Source: Micropterus salmoides (Eukaryota; Chordata; Actinopteri; Centrarchiformes; Centrarchidae). From it: 64,000 bases of DNA. This document shows positions 33,466-46,800 of this stretch, one piece after another. The first letter of the stretch is position 1; each line of letters opens with the position of its first letter. The notes under the pieces were generated by a model. It ran no database searches. It was given only the letters and a program-made list of their open reading frames with translations, and had not been told where the DNA came from. The stretch spans positions 3,354,831 through 3,418,830 of the forward strand of contig NW_024041484.1 in NCBI RefSeq assembly GCF_014851395.1, written 5' to 3'. Made by a program: the position numbers and the translations under genes.

Positions 33466-34778
33466 TTGTGTTTAAAAAGAGAAAATGAAAACTAAGAGAG
33501 ATAGGATATGAATCTGTTGTGGAAGTATGTACTTTATCAAACTGTACTGTATCAAAACAGGCAAACTCAGAAGAAGAATTGCATTAACAGTACATTAAAA
33601 TTGTAGCAGATCACAAAACAGGGAGGCTTGTTATTACGATAAAATATACAGAAACATCAAGGGTAGAGTCACTCAGGATCCCCTTTATTAGGTTTACATG
33701 TTGTTAAAATTTGTGCTCTTTAATGGAGTCATATCGGTGTGACTTAAACTTTCCTAGGATGTGATTTTCCTTTGTACATCCGTGGATAGATTGTAAACAG
33801 GAACTGCTCAAAGCTCATTTGGCACACTTTTAATTGTGCCAATTTTCCAGAATGTAAACAAAAAATGGGGCCCAAGTTGTAGCCATCAGCTAACTCATCG
33901 AACTGTTCACATCTCCCATAATTATTAACTTTTAAGTTTTACTGCTTTATCTGTGTAATTGTTGACAGTACTAAGCCTCAGAACATCTCATCAACATGGT
34001 TCTTATATTGCTCAAGCACTCATTTATATGCAACCATCAGTAGTTTGTGCTTAAACCTAACCATTGCTTAACTACAGCAGTGGCAGATCAGGAAACGGTC
34101 ACATGAATAATTTGGAAGGATAGGGACGTCTGATCACAGAATGCTAATATGGGTCATTTGTGTAGTGCTTTAATGTTTATATTTGGGGACTTTTTGGTTG
34201 GAAATGGAGCTTGGGGATTTTGGTTTGTGCTAAATCATTAACATTTTGCAGTTCTTGAAAATATTTATACATGCATTTATGCTGCAAAACCTATGTTGAG
34301 CCTTATCCCAAATGTTCTCGCTTCACTGGGAACTTGTGTTTAACCTGTATAGATTAGTTTATTGGGAGAAATGCTCTCTTTTTCAGGAAGGCCCTGTTCT
34401 CAGTCACACATTCACACCTGGAATCTGCAGTAGTGCACTGCCAGTAGTCTTATCTGTGGGCCAATGACCAGCTCCACTTTTATAGTTGTGGGGTAGGGGC
34501 CTCAGTGTGCTTCAAACAGTCTAGGTTAGGGGATGTGCTGTTTGATCACATCTAAAGGCGAGAGTTTCTGCCAGTTCCGAATGACCACGCTGCTGTCATA
34601 GCTTCCTCCTCACTGCATCCCAGAGATGCTCACGTCTTTGACCTAGAGTCCAAGTCAAGTCTCATTCATATTCATAATGAACGACAGTCGGAGTTAACCT
34701 CCCGTAGGTCGTAGCTAAAGCAAGAACAAAGCTAACGTTAGATGGCCAATGCTGAGCTAAAGGTGTTTATACTAACTT

Positions 34779-36062
34779 CAGTGGCGCGTGCTACGAGGGG
34801 AGTTCAACCTACTCAGAGTTAACTCAGGGTTGACAAACTCTGATTACCTACATTTGTTTTAAACGGTACTACGACGGTGAATAAGATGTTGGTTAGTTGA
34901 GTCGGCGTTAACTTAATAGGAGTTGGTGCGCATACGCATAAAAGGGGTGTGTTCAGCCGTGCAGGCAGGATTTTTCCCACAACGGCGCCAGGGAGGCTTG
35001 TTGGCATCGCATTGAGTAAATTTGTAACTATCTTCAGTGTTCTTGTTTGCAATTCTCTGTTTAGTATTTTATGGACTCTTCTTTTATGTGTAATATGATT
35101 AAGATGTAAAGGTAAAACTGCACGAGGTCCATTGTAATAACAGAAATGAAGTCAGCGGAGAGGAGGAATAATCCGAGAAATAAACTGAATTTCCGAGATT
35201 AATCTACAAGTAAAAAACTTGAATATTTTCTGACCAGTATAGTCACACATTTATGAGGGAAAGTTCACTTTGCAAGGCTGCAACATCACACACACACCTC
35301 TGCTGTGTATTATTCATGCAGTGGGAAATTATATTCACAATCGGATTTAGCAGTGAGGAAATACTTGTGAATTTAGCCCACAATCACTATATTATCATGC
35401 ACTTTAGATAGACTTTGCCGTGGATTGGGCGTATTCAGAAGAAAACACCAGAGTGATTTAGATTTTCTGTGACTCTAATTTCAGTGAATTTCCGAATTTG
35501 GTTCTTGTAAATTTTCCACTTTCATCTAGGAATTTTCTTCTGGTTTATTAACCCCCACCGTATCATTGGACACGTAAAATAGTCAATATATATATGTGAA
35601 AACACCTAGGAAAATTCAGTTATAGCTTACAGAACTACATCCCAGATACTGGCCTGTTAATTAATTAAGATCTCCTCCCTAAAATCACAGAGGCTGCAGG
35701 GCTAATGCTGTTGTGTTAAGAACAACTTCATTTCAGCTGCAACCGCAGTGGAACAAGCCAGGATGAAATCTAAAAATATTTTATCAAGTGGTATGTATTA
35801 ATATCCTACTTCTCATCATTAACGCTGAGTATAGATGTGGTGTGTAACTCACTTATACAAGGTAACCTCGAGTTAACCACGAACAAAACCTGCTCAGAGC
35901 ATTTAAGAGATGCAGCATAAATTGCCATTGCAACAGACCTGGGGTAACTCCTATCCACCTTTTGTAGTACGGGTTAATCAGGAAGTTGCACCCAACGTCA
36001 CAAAGTCACTCCTGAAGTTACCTGGATAAGCCAGTTACCCAGCTTTGTAGTACAGGCCACTG
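34779..36062. mobile_element. Candidate non-autonomous DNA element with short inverted ends
   Basis: The left end CAGTGGCGCGTGCTACGA and the inverse of the right end (CAGTGGCCTGTACTACAA) match at about 14 of 18 bases, starting with the same seven. The inner text is rich in GAGTTAAC / GGTAACT words. Both flanks carry GTCAAGTC-type repeats (34655-34670 and 36228-36300), as if one older repeat was split by this insertion. No transposase is seen. Confidence 0.4.
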
Positions 36063-36849
36063 GTTGCATACCTTTTTTGCATTCAGCGCTTCTTTTGTTT
36101 GGGTGCACAGCAGACACGTAGTTGTGTTACATAAGTAGGTTTGAGGTAACACAGGGAGGGGAATAACAGCAAGCTCAAAAGACGTTTCCTAAAAATAAAC
36201 ATTGTTCATGAGACCCCCACCTCAAGTCCGAGTCAAGTCTGAAGTCTTTTGAGGACAAGTCTCAAGTCAAGTCCCTGTGTGACTTAAGTGCGACATCGAG
36301 TCCCCATCTCTGCTGCATCCCACTGCATCTTTGATCTCTCTTCATGAATACTATCTTTGGCGTGTGTTTGCAGTCTCAATGTGATGATATATACCAATTG
36401 GGATAACGTTTCACTCTATGGACAGTCTCTACTTGAAGGCATTCATTTATGAATGAGGGCAAAGCACTGCGCTTTAACTTTTCTCTGCCAAAATCTCAAA
36501 CTGAGGTCAAATGAGACATCTGAGCTATCCCAGTGATAACGGGACTCCATCCACTCCTGCAGACTGAGATGTGATTTAAAGTTGCTTGACTGATGCAAGA
36601 GGGAATAAGAACAGGCTGCACACAGCAGCAGCACATCAGTCTCTCACAATCAGCTGCATGACTTTGACTTTTGAAAGACACTAAAAATACATCTTGTGGG
36701 GACAGCTGTGTTTGCTTGTACCAGAACTCCACTAATTTTACACATTAAGGTCAATTTACTACCCGGCCTGTGAAAACAGTTGTATGATTCACCAAAATGA
36801 CTAATGTTAAGCCTTGACTCTTTTACACTGATACTAGTGAGTCCACAGT

Positions 36850-36955
36850 GGGGAGATGACAGGAAATGAGAGGAAGGAACCCCTGGCCGGATTTGAACCA
36901 GGGACGTTGTGGTTCATAGTCACCGTAAACCCCTAGGCCACCCGGGTGACCTGAC
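36850..36955 (-). mobile_element. tRNA-derived SINE
   Basis: The reverse strand has an A-box-like TGGCCTAGGGG and a B-box GGTTCAAATCC that fits the Pol III consensus. A CTCATTTCCTGTCATCTC-type tail follows, known from teleost SINEs. It does not fold as an intact tRNA, so it is a SINE head rather than a tRNA gene. Confidence 0.6.
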
Positions 36956-39900
36956 CATTCATTTTTCCCTTCATCCCCTAGCTTTATGGAAGTACTAAAT
37001 TGCTGGTGTAAGGTACAGGAAATTTATTTCTCGTATCCTTTGTACTATCAGGCGTCAGGATGGTATGGGCATTTTAATAAGATGCAAATAAAAGGGAGTT
37101 ACCATGGCAACACACACAAAATGGCACACAGTGTAACCTCCTGTTCACACATACAGAAACAAAGTGGCAGTGTCTGCCTTGATTCTCACAAGCTTAAAGG
37201 TTGTGTGTGTAATAAGCGCTCTGACAGTTGACCAATTGCTACTCGACTCTGATTGGGCAGTTACTTTCACCCATTGCCATCATAAGGTTGAACAACAAAG
37301 TAGTGCACCTGCTGATGAAGTGGTTCATTTTTGATCAACATAATTTCATGCATGGTTTCTCTTATTAGAGCTCCGGTAGCTTGTTAAAGTTCTGTCATAG
37401 TGAATTGGGAGTGAATCAAAAGGAACGCTATTGTCACCAGGTTGTCACTCCCCTGCCTCCGAAGACATTTGCAGAAAGTTGAAAGTTTCAGGTTATGTCA
37501 CAGACGGCTGTCTTCTTATTGGTTGTGCTTTTGAAAGATCACTGACAAACAGATCAGAAATGACAAACTCTGCATCTGATCGTGTACAGAGAGTTAGAGT
37601 GTGAAGAAAATCAAATCCTTATCTGACATTGATACCTGCATCAGCATGTTGCGGATAATTAACTTTAACCTCAGTTTGAAATCAAGCTGTCATTCTGGGC
37701 AGTGGCAGTTCGGTCCTCGGTGCTGCCGGGGCGACTGCTGCTGCTTCTCATCACCAAAGCTCATTGAAATGAAAAGCTGTCAGCCACTTCTGTTCCTGAA
37801 ATCTTCTAGTGCGATCACACTGTTAAGTATCACCCTTTAAGAGCTAATGACACTTTGACAATGGCGTCAAAGAAACCCATTTTACAGCTTATCTTACTGC
37901 TTCTACTTTCATTGTTTTATCTTTGTTATCTACAATTTACCCCCAATAATCTCTGTTTATGTGAGAGTAAACAGACATGGAGGCAGAGAGAGTCACGTTA
38001 TAGGCAGGCAAAGGGAAACAGAACCTTATCAGTGAAGAGGGACTTGATATGGTGTTTGATATTATTTTGATTGACATAAGCAATAATTGCCCATCACTGG
38101 TGTGATGAAGTCTTTCCACAAAGCTGTTGAGCTGGAAAGCGCCCTGTACAATGATGCTAAAATTGTAACCCATCTAGCATCCTGCAGCCCCAGGCCCAAC
38201 ACTTCTGCAAATAGGAGCTTTTCCTCCACAGTTGTCTTTCCCTGGTGGCAAAACTCATTTGAGAGTGGTCACATATATCCTCACAATCTACTAAATAAAC
38301 TGTCAGTTCCTCTGCACAGTTTTAAATTAAGATCTACCCCACAGAACATTCTTGTTCAATGAGAAGTCTATGAAAAAGATAGATACTGATAGATAAGATA
38401 GACGTAAAGGAGATCCTGCAACTACAGTTTTTCATATATTTAAGCAGGTTCTGTTTTAGATGATCAGCAATTTCTAAATTCCAGCAAACATGGATAGTAT
38501 AAAGAACAACTTTACTGTGGACATGTCTAACTTTCTGAGATGAGAAAACAGAATGTCTGAACATCAATTGAAAGGAGACTCATACATCAAAGCAGAGCCA
38601 AGAATCCAAATCATTCTGGTCTACTTTTGTTTGGATCTGATTAACATTTTCCTGATATGCAATTTCACAACAGAACTTGAATTTGTTATCATCCTTTTCC
38701 AAAAGAGTTGGGTAGGGTCAAGATTATACAATTTGTCACTTCTTGACTTACTGTAGCATCATTAGCAGTTTGTGTTATGTACAGTTAGACACCTTCAAAC
38801 AGACAGCATGCACATAAAAATGAAAACCAACTGACTGAGCTGACTCAGTGTTTCCCACAGGGTTATAAGAGACTATGGTGGGTGGGCCTTGGACCATTGG
38901 AAAGTTATATGCATTACTTTTAATGTACACATGTAATATGTTTTATACTTTCTGTGAATATAATTCAGTCAATCTTATTTCCATCCTGTATAGACACCTT
39001 ATTTTGAAAACCGGACATTGTCACGTGTGTGTCCTTGTGCTACGTTCATCAAGTCCGAGCTGATTTGATAAATTCTGTTGTATGTGGTTCTCGTATCGCG
39101 TAACATGAAGACTTCACGCTGGACAATTTGGTGCCAATACACCACATAGTATTTAAATGTAGACAAAAAGCTGCTTGAAGCAGGTGCAGCAAAGTGCCTC
39201 AAAATTTGTTTTGGTGCTGCTGCTACTTCTACAATTGCAAATGAGGTAGCTAACAGTTACAGAGGTGTTAATGAGATATTAATATGATGGCTCACAGTTT
39301 TTTTTTTTTATTATCTTAGAGACTAACCACAAGTCAGATCTGTTTCGGGGTTAATGAAACAAAATCTACTAAGTGATAAATGGCTCTGTAATTCTCAACC
39401 TGCTGTAGCTACTGTCTAGTTGAAATTGTTCTGTTACTACGACTGCTGGGTACCTTGCCTAATCTTAAAGTCGGCTAGTATTAAGTGTCTGCTAGCCAGA
39501 CTAGTACTAGTAGAACTAGTATACTAAAATAGGTATATTAACATCTTAACATTATGTACTAATATTAAATACTACCATTTTAATATTTTACGGATAGTGT
39601 TATGTTTAAGTAACACTAATATCCTAATTCTTATACCAATTACTCATCAAGGCTGAGGATAATCCTGCTTTTGACAAGGATAGCCATGGCCAGGAAGTCA
39701 GTGCCTTTACAAATCTGCATGTTTTTCAATTTTTTTTTTCCTTAGACTGCTTCTTCCATATAAATGTATTTATTGTACTCAAGGGCTCAGCTGAGTTGAT
39801 TACTTTACCTGAGGAGAGCTAGATAGGTGTTTCCAGTTTTACTTGCATAAAATTCTGCATGGACAAATGGTGGAATAAATGCTTTGTCCAGAGAGCGGGC

Positions 39901-41200
39901 TGACCAGGGATAAATTTACCGGCCATTTTTTTTGCCCCACTCCACCCATGACCATGAGCCAACTGGGCTGAAATGTCTCAGCTTTTCCAAAACACTTTTT
40001 CTTAGGCTTCTGGTCACCAGTGGCTTTTTAAATGTAAAAAACCCTTGACCAACAAAGGACTTGGGAAATTGTGATTGTGCACGTGATTTCTGATGGAAGG
40101 CAGTTGAGAGTTAGCTCAGTAGATTGTCTTCAGGGTATCAGCAGGACCTTAAGAATCATGAAAAGTGGCTCCTCAGTTGCTTCCCCATGAATCTTAATGA
40201 TTTGATGTTGTGAATATTAAAATGTAGTCACACACCCTTTAGATTTTATCCAAGTTTACTCCCTAAATTGTCCAAATCCGCTGAGAATTTCCAGTGCGTG
40301 ATTTGTTTTTATAAAGCGTGATGTTTCTGGGTTTGATTCTGGGGCGAATTATTAAAAAGAAAGATGATTAGATATAAACCCTGTTCAAACCTACCCCGCT
40401 TTTGTGCAGTTAATATGCAAAATGGCATCATCCTAAAGACAGGAGTGGGTCGCCATTTCAACACCCTCCACTACATTATGACATCATGCCTTCCCGCAAT
40501 CCCCTGCCTACTGCAATCATCAGAACTGATGGCAGAAGATGCTTTGGCAGTGTAACCTACTAACCACCTGTCCTTGAAATAGGAACACTTAAGTGTATTG
40601 CAGTTTTCTAAGTGCATGAGACATAATTTCTCTCTTGTTCAGCAGTTCAAACCTCAAGTGACAGAAATGCTTTTTAGCTGATCACTTGGCGTTCAAGGAC
40701 ACCAGGACAGAGATGGTGAGCATGACTCGTCGTGCTATCTCTCACTAACTGACCTCTTATTTTACCTGTTTTTCTAAGCTTTTTGGTTTTGTGTGGCATC
40801 TGTAGATGTCAAAAAACGCAAGAAGAAAAAATTTGTGTGTTTGTTCGTTTACAAAACTTAATACGCCTTTTTTCACAGCAGAGATTTTGGCATGACTCTA
40901 TGAAGAGCACAGGTGTAAAAAAAAAAATCCAATGAATAACATCTGAATTCCATTTAGTTGCTTCAGTTTTAGGGTCCTGGTGTTAAGGTCCTTGCACACT
41001 GAGTCCGAAATTTTTTGTCCAAAATATTCGGACGTTAGAAAGGAAACACGTTGTGTCAGTCGCGTTTACACACCGCCTCCGAAACTTTCGTCAAAAAAAT
41101 TTGGGTTTGATTTTCTGCGTTTTTCCGCATCCGTAGCGAGCATTTTGAGAGGTGTTTTGAAACATCAGAGCCACCGTATAAGTAAAAGTTCAAATCCAGA

Positions 41201-42194
41201 ATGGGGTCTGGGTCTGACAAGCTGATCCACTTCGTCTCGCAGCACAAAGCGCTTTAAAATAAAGGAAGTGTGGAATATAAAGACACGGAATACAAAGACA
41301 GATTGTAGCAGATGATTGCGGAACAGCTTGGAAAAGAGGATGGTAGGTACTGGCTTCAAAATAAAGGGTGTCGCCTACGAAAGATCATGTAGTATTGTTC
41401 TCAAGTTAGCTAAACACTAGCTTGTTGCTGACGTCATTCATCCATTCGTAGTGAATAGTGCTAGTCCCAAACAGGGTTTCATTCAGTTGCTAGCATGCTT
41501 TGACTTTTAATAAAATGCGCGAAACGGTGACTGCTTGTATGTAATAATGGTTTGCTTTGTTTTGCATAATGTTAGTTGAAGCATTGAAGAAAAAGTGGCA
41601 TAACCTGCGGGACATATACGTCCGCTACAGGAAAGAGGGACAGGACAGGTAATGTTAGCCTGTCCAGAAATGCACCACAGAAAGATGAAGAGGACAGAGC
41701 AATCATTTCATTCAATCTCAGATAGCCTACTTTCAACAGGTCAGATGGTAATATCCAGGTGGATGATGGTGATGAAGAGGAGAATGGAAAAGGGGAAAAT
41801 GAGAGGACGCAGGCAGAGAAGGAGAGTGACAGTGTAGTGGTGGAGTCAGAGAGCGTGGGCAGCGCAACTCCTTCAGGTAGCCGCGGTGCCAAGCGTAGAG
41901 AGACGCAGGCAGAGAGTGAGGACACCCTAGCGAGGTACTGTCAGTGGAGAGAAGCAAGGGATGAAATGGGAGAGAGAGGCAGAGCGAGAGCAGCGTCAGG
42001 CCTGGCAGGACCTGCAAACAGATGAGGTGTCATCCTTTCTCTCCAGCTTGGCTCCCTCCTTGAGGAGACTCACCCCAGAGAAATTGTCCTTTTTAAAAAT
42101 AAAAATGCAGGAATTGATCCATGATGTTGCCTTTGGTTTTTCTAGCTGTTGTTGTGTTAATAGTTATACACATAATCTTCTCACAACCATTTAA
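41201..42194 (+). pseudogene. Harbinger MADF-BESS accessory gene, disabled
   Basis: Three exons. Exon 1 (41201-41342) reads MGSGSDKLIHFVSQHKAL, then after a stop NKGSVEYKDTEYKDRL, and after another stop QMIAEQLGKED. Exon 2 (41576-41648) reads EALKKKWHNLRDIYVRYRKE; together these form a MADF DNA-binding domain. Exon 3 (from 41740) has an acidic linker and then SFLSSLAPSLRRLTPEKL and KIKMQELIHDV, a BESS protein-interaction motif. Stops lie at codons 19 and 36 (41255, 41306) and a one-base insertion lies near 41965. Such MADF/Myb proteins recruit the transposase to the element ends. Confidence 0.8.
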
Positions 42195-42480
42195 GATCAT
42201 CAGTTTCAATGTAATTATTATTACCAATGTATTATTCCAGAAGGCTTAAGAGGTTATTAATCGAAAATTGTTGTTTAACTTATTGTTGTTATTTTTGATA
42301 TGCAGAACAACTTTAATAAAAAAAATCTGTACATGAATTCAGTATCTAATCTTCTGGGCAGAAAGTTCTTTTGAATGCAAAATAAACAAGAAACATTAAT
42401 TTAGTGATTCATTGGTCTTTTGTTGTTTTTCTTTATGATATATGGATATTGTATGTATAACAATACTACAATAATACAAA

Positions 42481-42502
42481 ACACACACACACACACACAC
42501 AC
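42481..42502. repeat. (AC)n microsatellite
   Basis: An AC run inside the Harbinger element, between the two convergent genes. Confidence 0.85.
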
Positions 42503-42629
42503 TAATATATATTAGTAGTGTGTATAAATATATATAAAATATAAAGCACTGCATGCGCTAACTAAACTACAGGACTACAGTGTGTCTACAATGTGAGTCC
42601 ACGGCGCCACCGTCAATGTGTCTCTAACG

Positions 42630-43799
42630 TCAAATGTTACCCCTTGGCCTCTGAAACTCCTGTAAACACGCGCTGCCAGCGTCCTCAAAGTCAAAGCTGT
42701 CATCCTGGCCGGCTTGTCCCACTACTTCATGCCGCAGGTAGCTGCATAAGATGCAGGTTGCTTTGACGATGCTATCTACCAGGTCAGGGTTCACCGCCAT
42801 TGGCCTCTTGTAAACCCTGAATCTTTGGGTCAGAATGCCGAATGCATTTTCTGAGATGCAACGTGCTCTTGACAGGCGAAGGTTGAATATGCGCTTGTCC
42901 TCTTCAATGCGCTTTCCAACGTAGGGCTGGAGGTAGATATGGTTTCATGGCAAAGGCCTCGTCTGCCAAGATAACATGGTTGACCTTCCCCAATTCAGGC
43001 GCAGACGTTAGCTCCAATGGGGGTGGAACATTCAGGGTCCCACGGTGAAGTGCCTATCCCAGTTCAGAATCTGCGAAAATGCCTCCGTTGCTGTTCCCAC
43101 CATAGCTGCCCACATTGATGGCCAGGAAAGTAATCGGCATCCACTAATGCAAGGACAATGGAAAAGGTCCCTTTATAATTAAACAAGAGGGAACCTGTGT
43201 TTGCAGGGGCCATCAAGAGCACCAATGCAATTAGGGAAGTTCCACCTTTCATTGAACCTCCTCGCCGTGTGTTTCCAGATGTCCTCTGTATAGGTGTCCT
43301 TGAGCTGCAGCCTGATTTGGTCACAGGTCTCCCTCACAATCATCCCTACAGTGCTGATGCCCAACCTAAAACTGCTGGCGATGGTGGTGAAAGAGTCCCC
43401 AGTGCTCAGATATCTAAAATTATACAAATATTATTATTATATCACACAAACTTATGGTGTTATATGCTGTAAGCTATATGCTGCTTTCATTTTCCGATGG
43501 CACAGTTTGGTATGTGTGTGTGTGTGTGTGTTACCTAAGACATACTGTCAGCCTCTGTTCCGGATCAACTGGTTTGCCGAAATTGGTGTTTTTCTTTTTA
43601 ATATGTGGCTTCAGTATTGCTAGCAAAGCATCAAACTGACCCACTGAGGATAATCCCGCAGCTCCTTGATAAGGAGGTGGCACCCTCCTTGCTCTCTATG
43701 CAATCTCAGAATTGGATGGACCCAAAATTTCCTACTTATTTTTCTCTTTTTAAGAAGAGGGACTGCAACAAAATCATCCTCATTGCTTGAAGACTCCAT
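42630..43799 (-). pseudogene. HARBI1-like PIF/Harbinger DDE transposase, disabled
   Basis: Two exons. Exon 1 (43799-43535) reads MESSSNEDDFVAV and RKFWVHPILRLHREQGG. After a frameshift comes DALLAILKPHIKKKNTNFGK and a donor GTAACA. Exon 2 (from 43413) reads RYLSTGDSFTTIASSFRLG, NERWNFPNCIGALDG (first catalytic Asp), NTGSLLFNYKGTFSIVL, GSYGGNSNGGIFADSELG and HVILADEAFAMK (Glu), ending QRPRGNI and a stop at 42630-42632. The usual SDGG aspartate appears as SNGG, and there are at least four frameshifts, so it cannot be active. Confidence 0.85.
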
Positions 43800-46455
43800 G
43801 TTGTATTGTTTTGCGTAATTTTTCACAACGGATTAATTAAAATGGATAAGACTCATTGTGCAAGGTTTCTGTGTGTGACAAATGTTTAGGATGACGGATA
43901 AGAAAAAACAAATACAAAAATTTCGGAGTCAGTGTGCAAGGACCTTTAGACTTGCTGTGTGGCAATCACCCAAATTGATATTATAATAAAACATTTTATA
44001 GTTTTCACTCCTCTTCACACACCCTCTCCGTCAACCAGCAAAATGGCTTGGAAAAAAAGTGAAAAAGTATGTTTTTGAAAAGGTCGTGAAAAAATCCACG
44101 TGCATCTCGCGTGTAAACGATACAACGCTAGACGTCCCGGTAACATTACGCAGGAGCCGGCCAGTCTTCTCAATACTAATGGAAGCCTTGGATTATCCGA
44201 CCCATAAACGTCTCTGGAGCTGAGACAGCTAGTCCTTAATCAGGAACCATGAGTCTGCGCGAGCCGTACCTTTCGTTTGGCCGTTATTACTATTTCTTTT
44301 TTTTCCCTCCCCTTTCCGAGTTTTATTTAGTGAATGAACAGTGGTCTTTTGGGGAATACTTCCTTGTTTTGAGTCCTTGGAAATCCCAAAGTGTGCCTTT
44401 TTTGCAGTACTGATCACCGGAGATCCCGCACTGGAGTTTGGTTTTCATTGTAAACTGAACTACTGTATATAAGGTGGAATGGGACTGGTTTATAATACTG
44501 TTTTTGTAACCTAAAAAGAAGACTAACTGAATGTGTGGTTGCATTTCTTTGTTTTCCCCCTGTTGTGAAAAAGTTCATCTGTTTTTGTTGTGCTGAAAAA
44601 ATGGAGGGGTAGTGTTTATAGAAGCATGTATCCTTTGTGAGATTTTAAACATTTCGTTATGTGTTTTACATAGTGAAACCGCTACAGCGGTCATGGTTTA
44701 CTGGCAGAAAACTGCATTAACTTTTCAGAATGATGTTAGTTCTCTATGTAGATGGAGAATTTCTTCTATCATTAGGCAAAAGCCATCAGCACTGGAGGTT
44801 GAACAACAGTTTCACTGAATATAGTCGGGGTTTTCAGGATTTGTCCAATATCAATGTTGTTTTCTGATGGCTGGGATGAACATTCACACAACAGTGACGA
44901 GAAGGCTTAGGGCTGATATTAATAAATATGTATCTTATATCGATATACCGTATTGTTATTCTGTATCCTTTTTTTCTCATCCAATGAAACATGAAACACT
45001 TCCCTTGAAACAAAACATAAATGAATGCGAGGATGGATGGATCATCACATTCAGCGACGGTGGTAAATCTTGGCCGTTTCACAGGTTTGATTCAATCCCC
45101 GGTCTGTTTCTGCAGTAAAGACATGAGGGGAGATTTTTGACTCGATATCACTCCTTGGGAATTTCTTTCCTTTGAGGCAGCAGAACACATTATACTACGC
45201 CTGTAGATTAAACTGAGCTAACCAAACACTTTTAGGGCTTACTAAAGCTGATTTATAGACACACTACAAACTTACTTGAAGAAACTTGCTGGCTTAGCAA
45301 CAATAAAGCTACAAACAACCCATAATGCAGCACTTTCGGTAGAAGCTGGTGTTAACACCATTACTGTTCGTTCAAATGATCTAATGTTATGAATAGGGCC
45401 ATCAACTTTTATTTGGCTCAATAGTATATACGGGATATCACACTGTAAAATAACATACAATAATCAAAGTAATGCTTACTGCAAATAATACAGAATACAA
45501 TCCAATTCCACATATGGCCAAACCCTAGTTTGGACCTTGCACAACACTGAAAAAACAACCTCCACATGAACAGTTTGTTACATAATCACTTGAGATTTCT
45601 CAGTTCATTTGTTGAATGTACCTCCTGATAAGGTTATTATTCACTGCTCCATGTGAGGAGCAGTAGGAGGATGAAATGGTGGAGGGAAGAGTGTATGTAG
45701 GGCCTGCTGACCTTGGCATCCATCTTTAGTATGTATGAGCACTACTGACTCAGCAGTAAAAACTCCCACTGATCTCCTGGTACCTCTCCACAGCTAATTT
45801 AAGAACCGCTCACTCCCCCCTCAGCTGCCTGCATGCTGGGAAATAGATTGTGGATGGCCTGAGGTTGGCTGGATGAGGACTTTGCTTTGTTGGGCATGCA
45901 TACATACTATTATGTTCAACTCTGTAATGCATTCTAACCAGACTGTAAGTGCTAAATAGAAGGTACAGGCTTTAATCCTCACAGGCCAGACAGCCTTCCA
46001 TCTTTACAAGATCAATAGCAACTAAACAGTGTAATGTGGATTAATCTGTTTTGAAGATTAAAAAAGCTCATGCAGTGACTGATAGCTTTGTTTGAAGATA
46101 AAGAACAGTGTGAAGAATCACCTTGTTTTGATGGGATTTCTTTTAAGATGTTATTCTAAACTAGAATTGTTGCTTATTTTCCTTCTTTTTGTTGAAATAG
46201 AGTAAAGCTGTATTGATTTAGTTCCCTTTTTCTTGCCTTTCATGGCTCCCTGACTTGGAAACCCAGTATTTGACTGTTTTTGAGAAAGCTGATGGCTGAG
46301 GCGTCACGGCCAGCTGCTCATCAGTTTTTCTCATTGTGGATGTTTGGATTTAGTCAAGATTTTTGTAAGATAGGTGGGCCTGGCAAGCAACACAGATTTT
46401 TTTTTTATAATTGCATTAATCATGTTTTGCTGTTCACCTATCTACTCTCGAACAT

Positions 46456-46530
46456 CCAATCCAACCCATATTTATTTACATAGCGCATTTTAAAAACGTC
46501 CTGTGCTGTATAAGGACTAAAATATAAAAA
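46456..46530 (-). repeat. Fragment of the ATTTATATAGCGC-type LINE tail
   Basis: CCATATTTATTTACATAGCG followed by CATTTTAAAAACGTCC resembles the tail at 54103-54180. Only this short piece is recognisable. Confidence 0.4.
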
Positions 46531-46654
46531 ACATAGCTGCTGAAAAAGCGTGCTCACCCCTGTTTTTTTAGTCTGGTTTTAACACCATCAGTCCTGTCTG
46601 TAATATGAGCATTGTACTCAACAAGTTCATTTTTGTAAGATTATTTTTCAGGGC

Positions 46655-46800
46655 TTTTTGCTTTTATTAGACAGGGACAGCTGAAGACAGACAGGATGAC
46701 ATGCAAAGGGCCCCGGGCTGGAACCGAACCCGGGCCACTGCATTTATGACTCTTACAGGGTGGGCACGCTATACCAAGTGAGCTACCGGGCTGCCCTGAT
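46655..46800 (-). mobile_element. tRNA-derived SINE
   Basis: The reverse strand reads GGGCAGCCCGGTAGCTCACT (A-box region), then GGCCCGGGTTCGGTTCCAGC (B-box region), GGGGCCCTTTGCATGTCATC, and a tail with CTTTT. This is the familiar teleost SINE layout. The B box deviates at one position from the consensus. A poly-A run (46807-46821) adjoins. Confidence 0.6.

Larger units (their letters stand above)
40986..43945. mobile_element. PIF/Harbinger DNA transposon, structurally complete but decayed
   Basis: The left end AGGTCCTTGCACACTGAGTC and the inverse of the right end (AGGTCCTTGCACACTGACTC) differ at one of 20 bases. The same 3-bp target duplication, TTA, lies at 40983-40985 and 43946-43948, as expected for Harbinger. 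The 2960 bp contain two convergent genes: a MADF-BESS protein on + and a HARBI1-like DDE transposase on -. Both carry disabling mutations. The ends are well preserved compared with the coding parts. Confidence 0.88.

Noticed and set aside
36866..36953. Possible tRNA gene on -
   Set aside because: A- and B-box words are present but the stems do not pair as a tRNA and a SINE-type tail follows.
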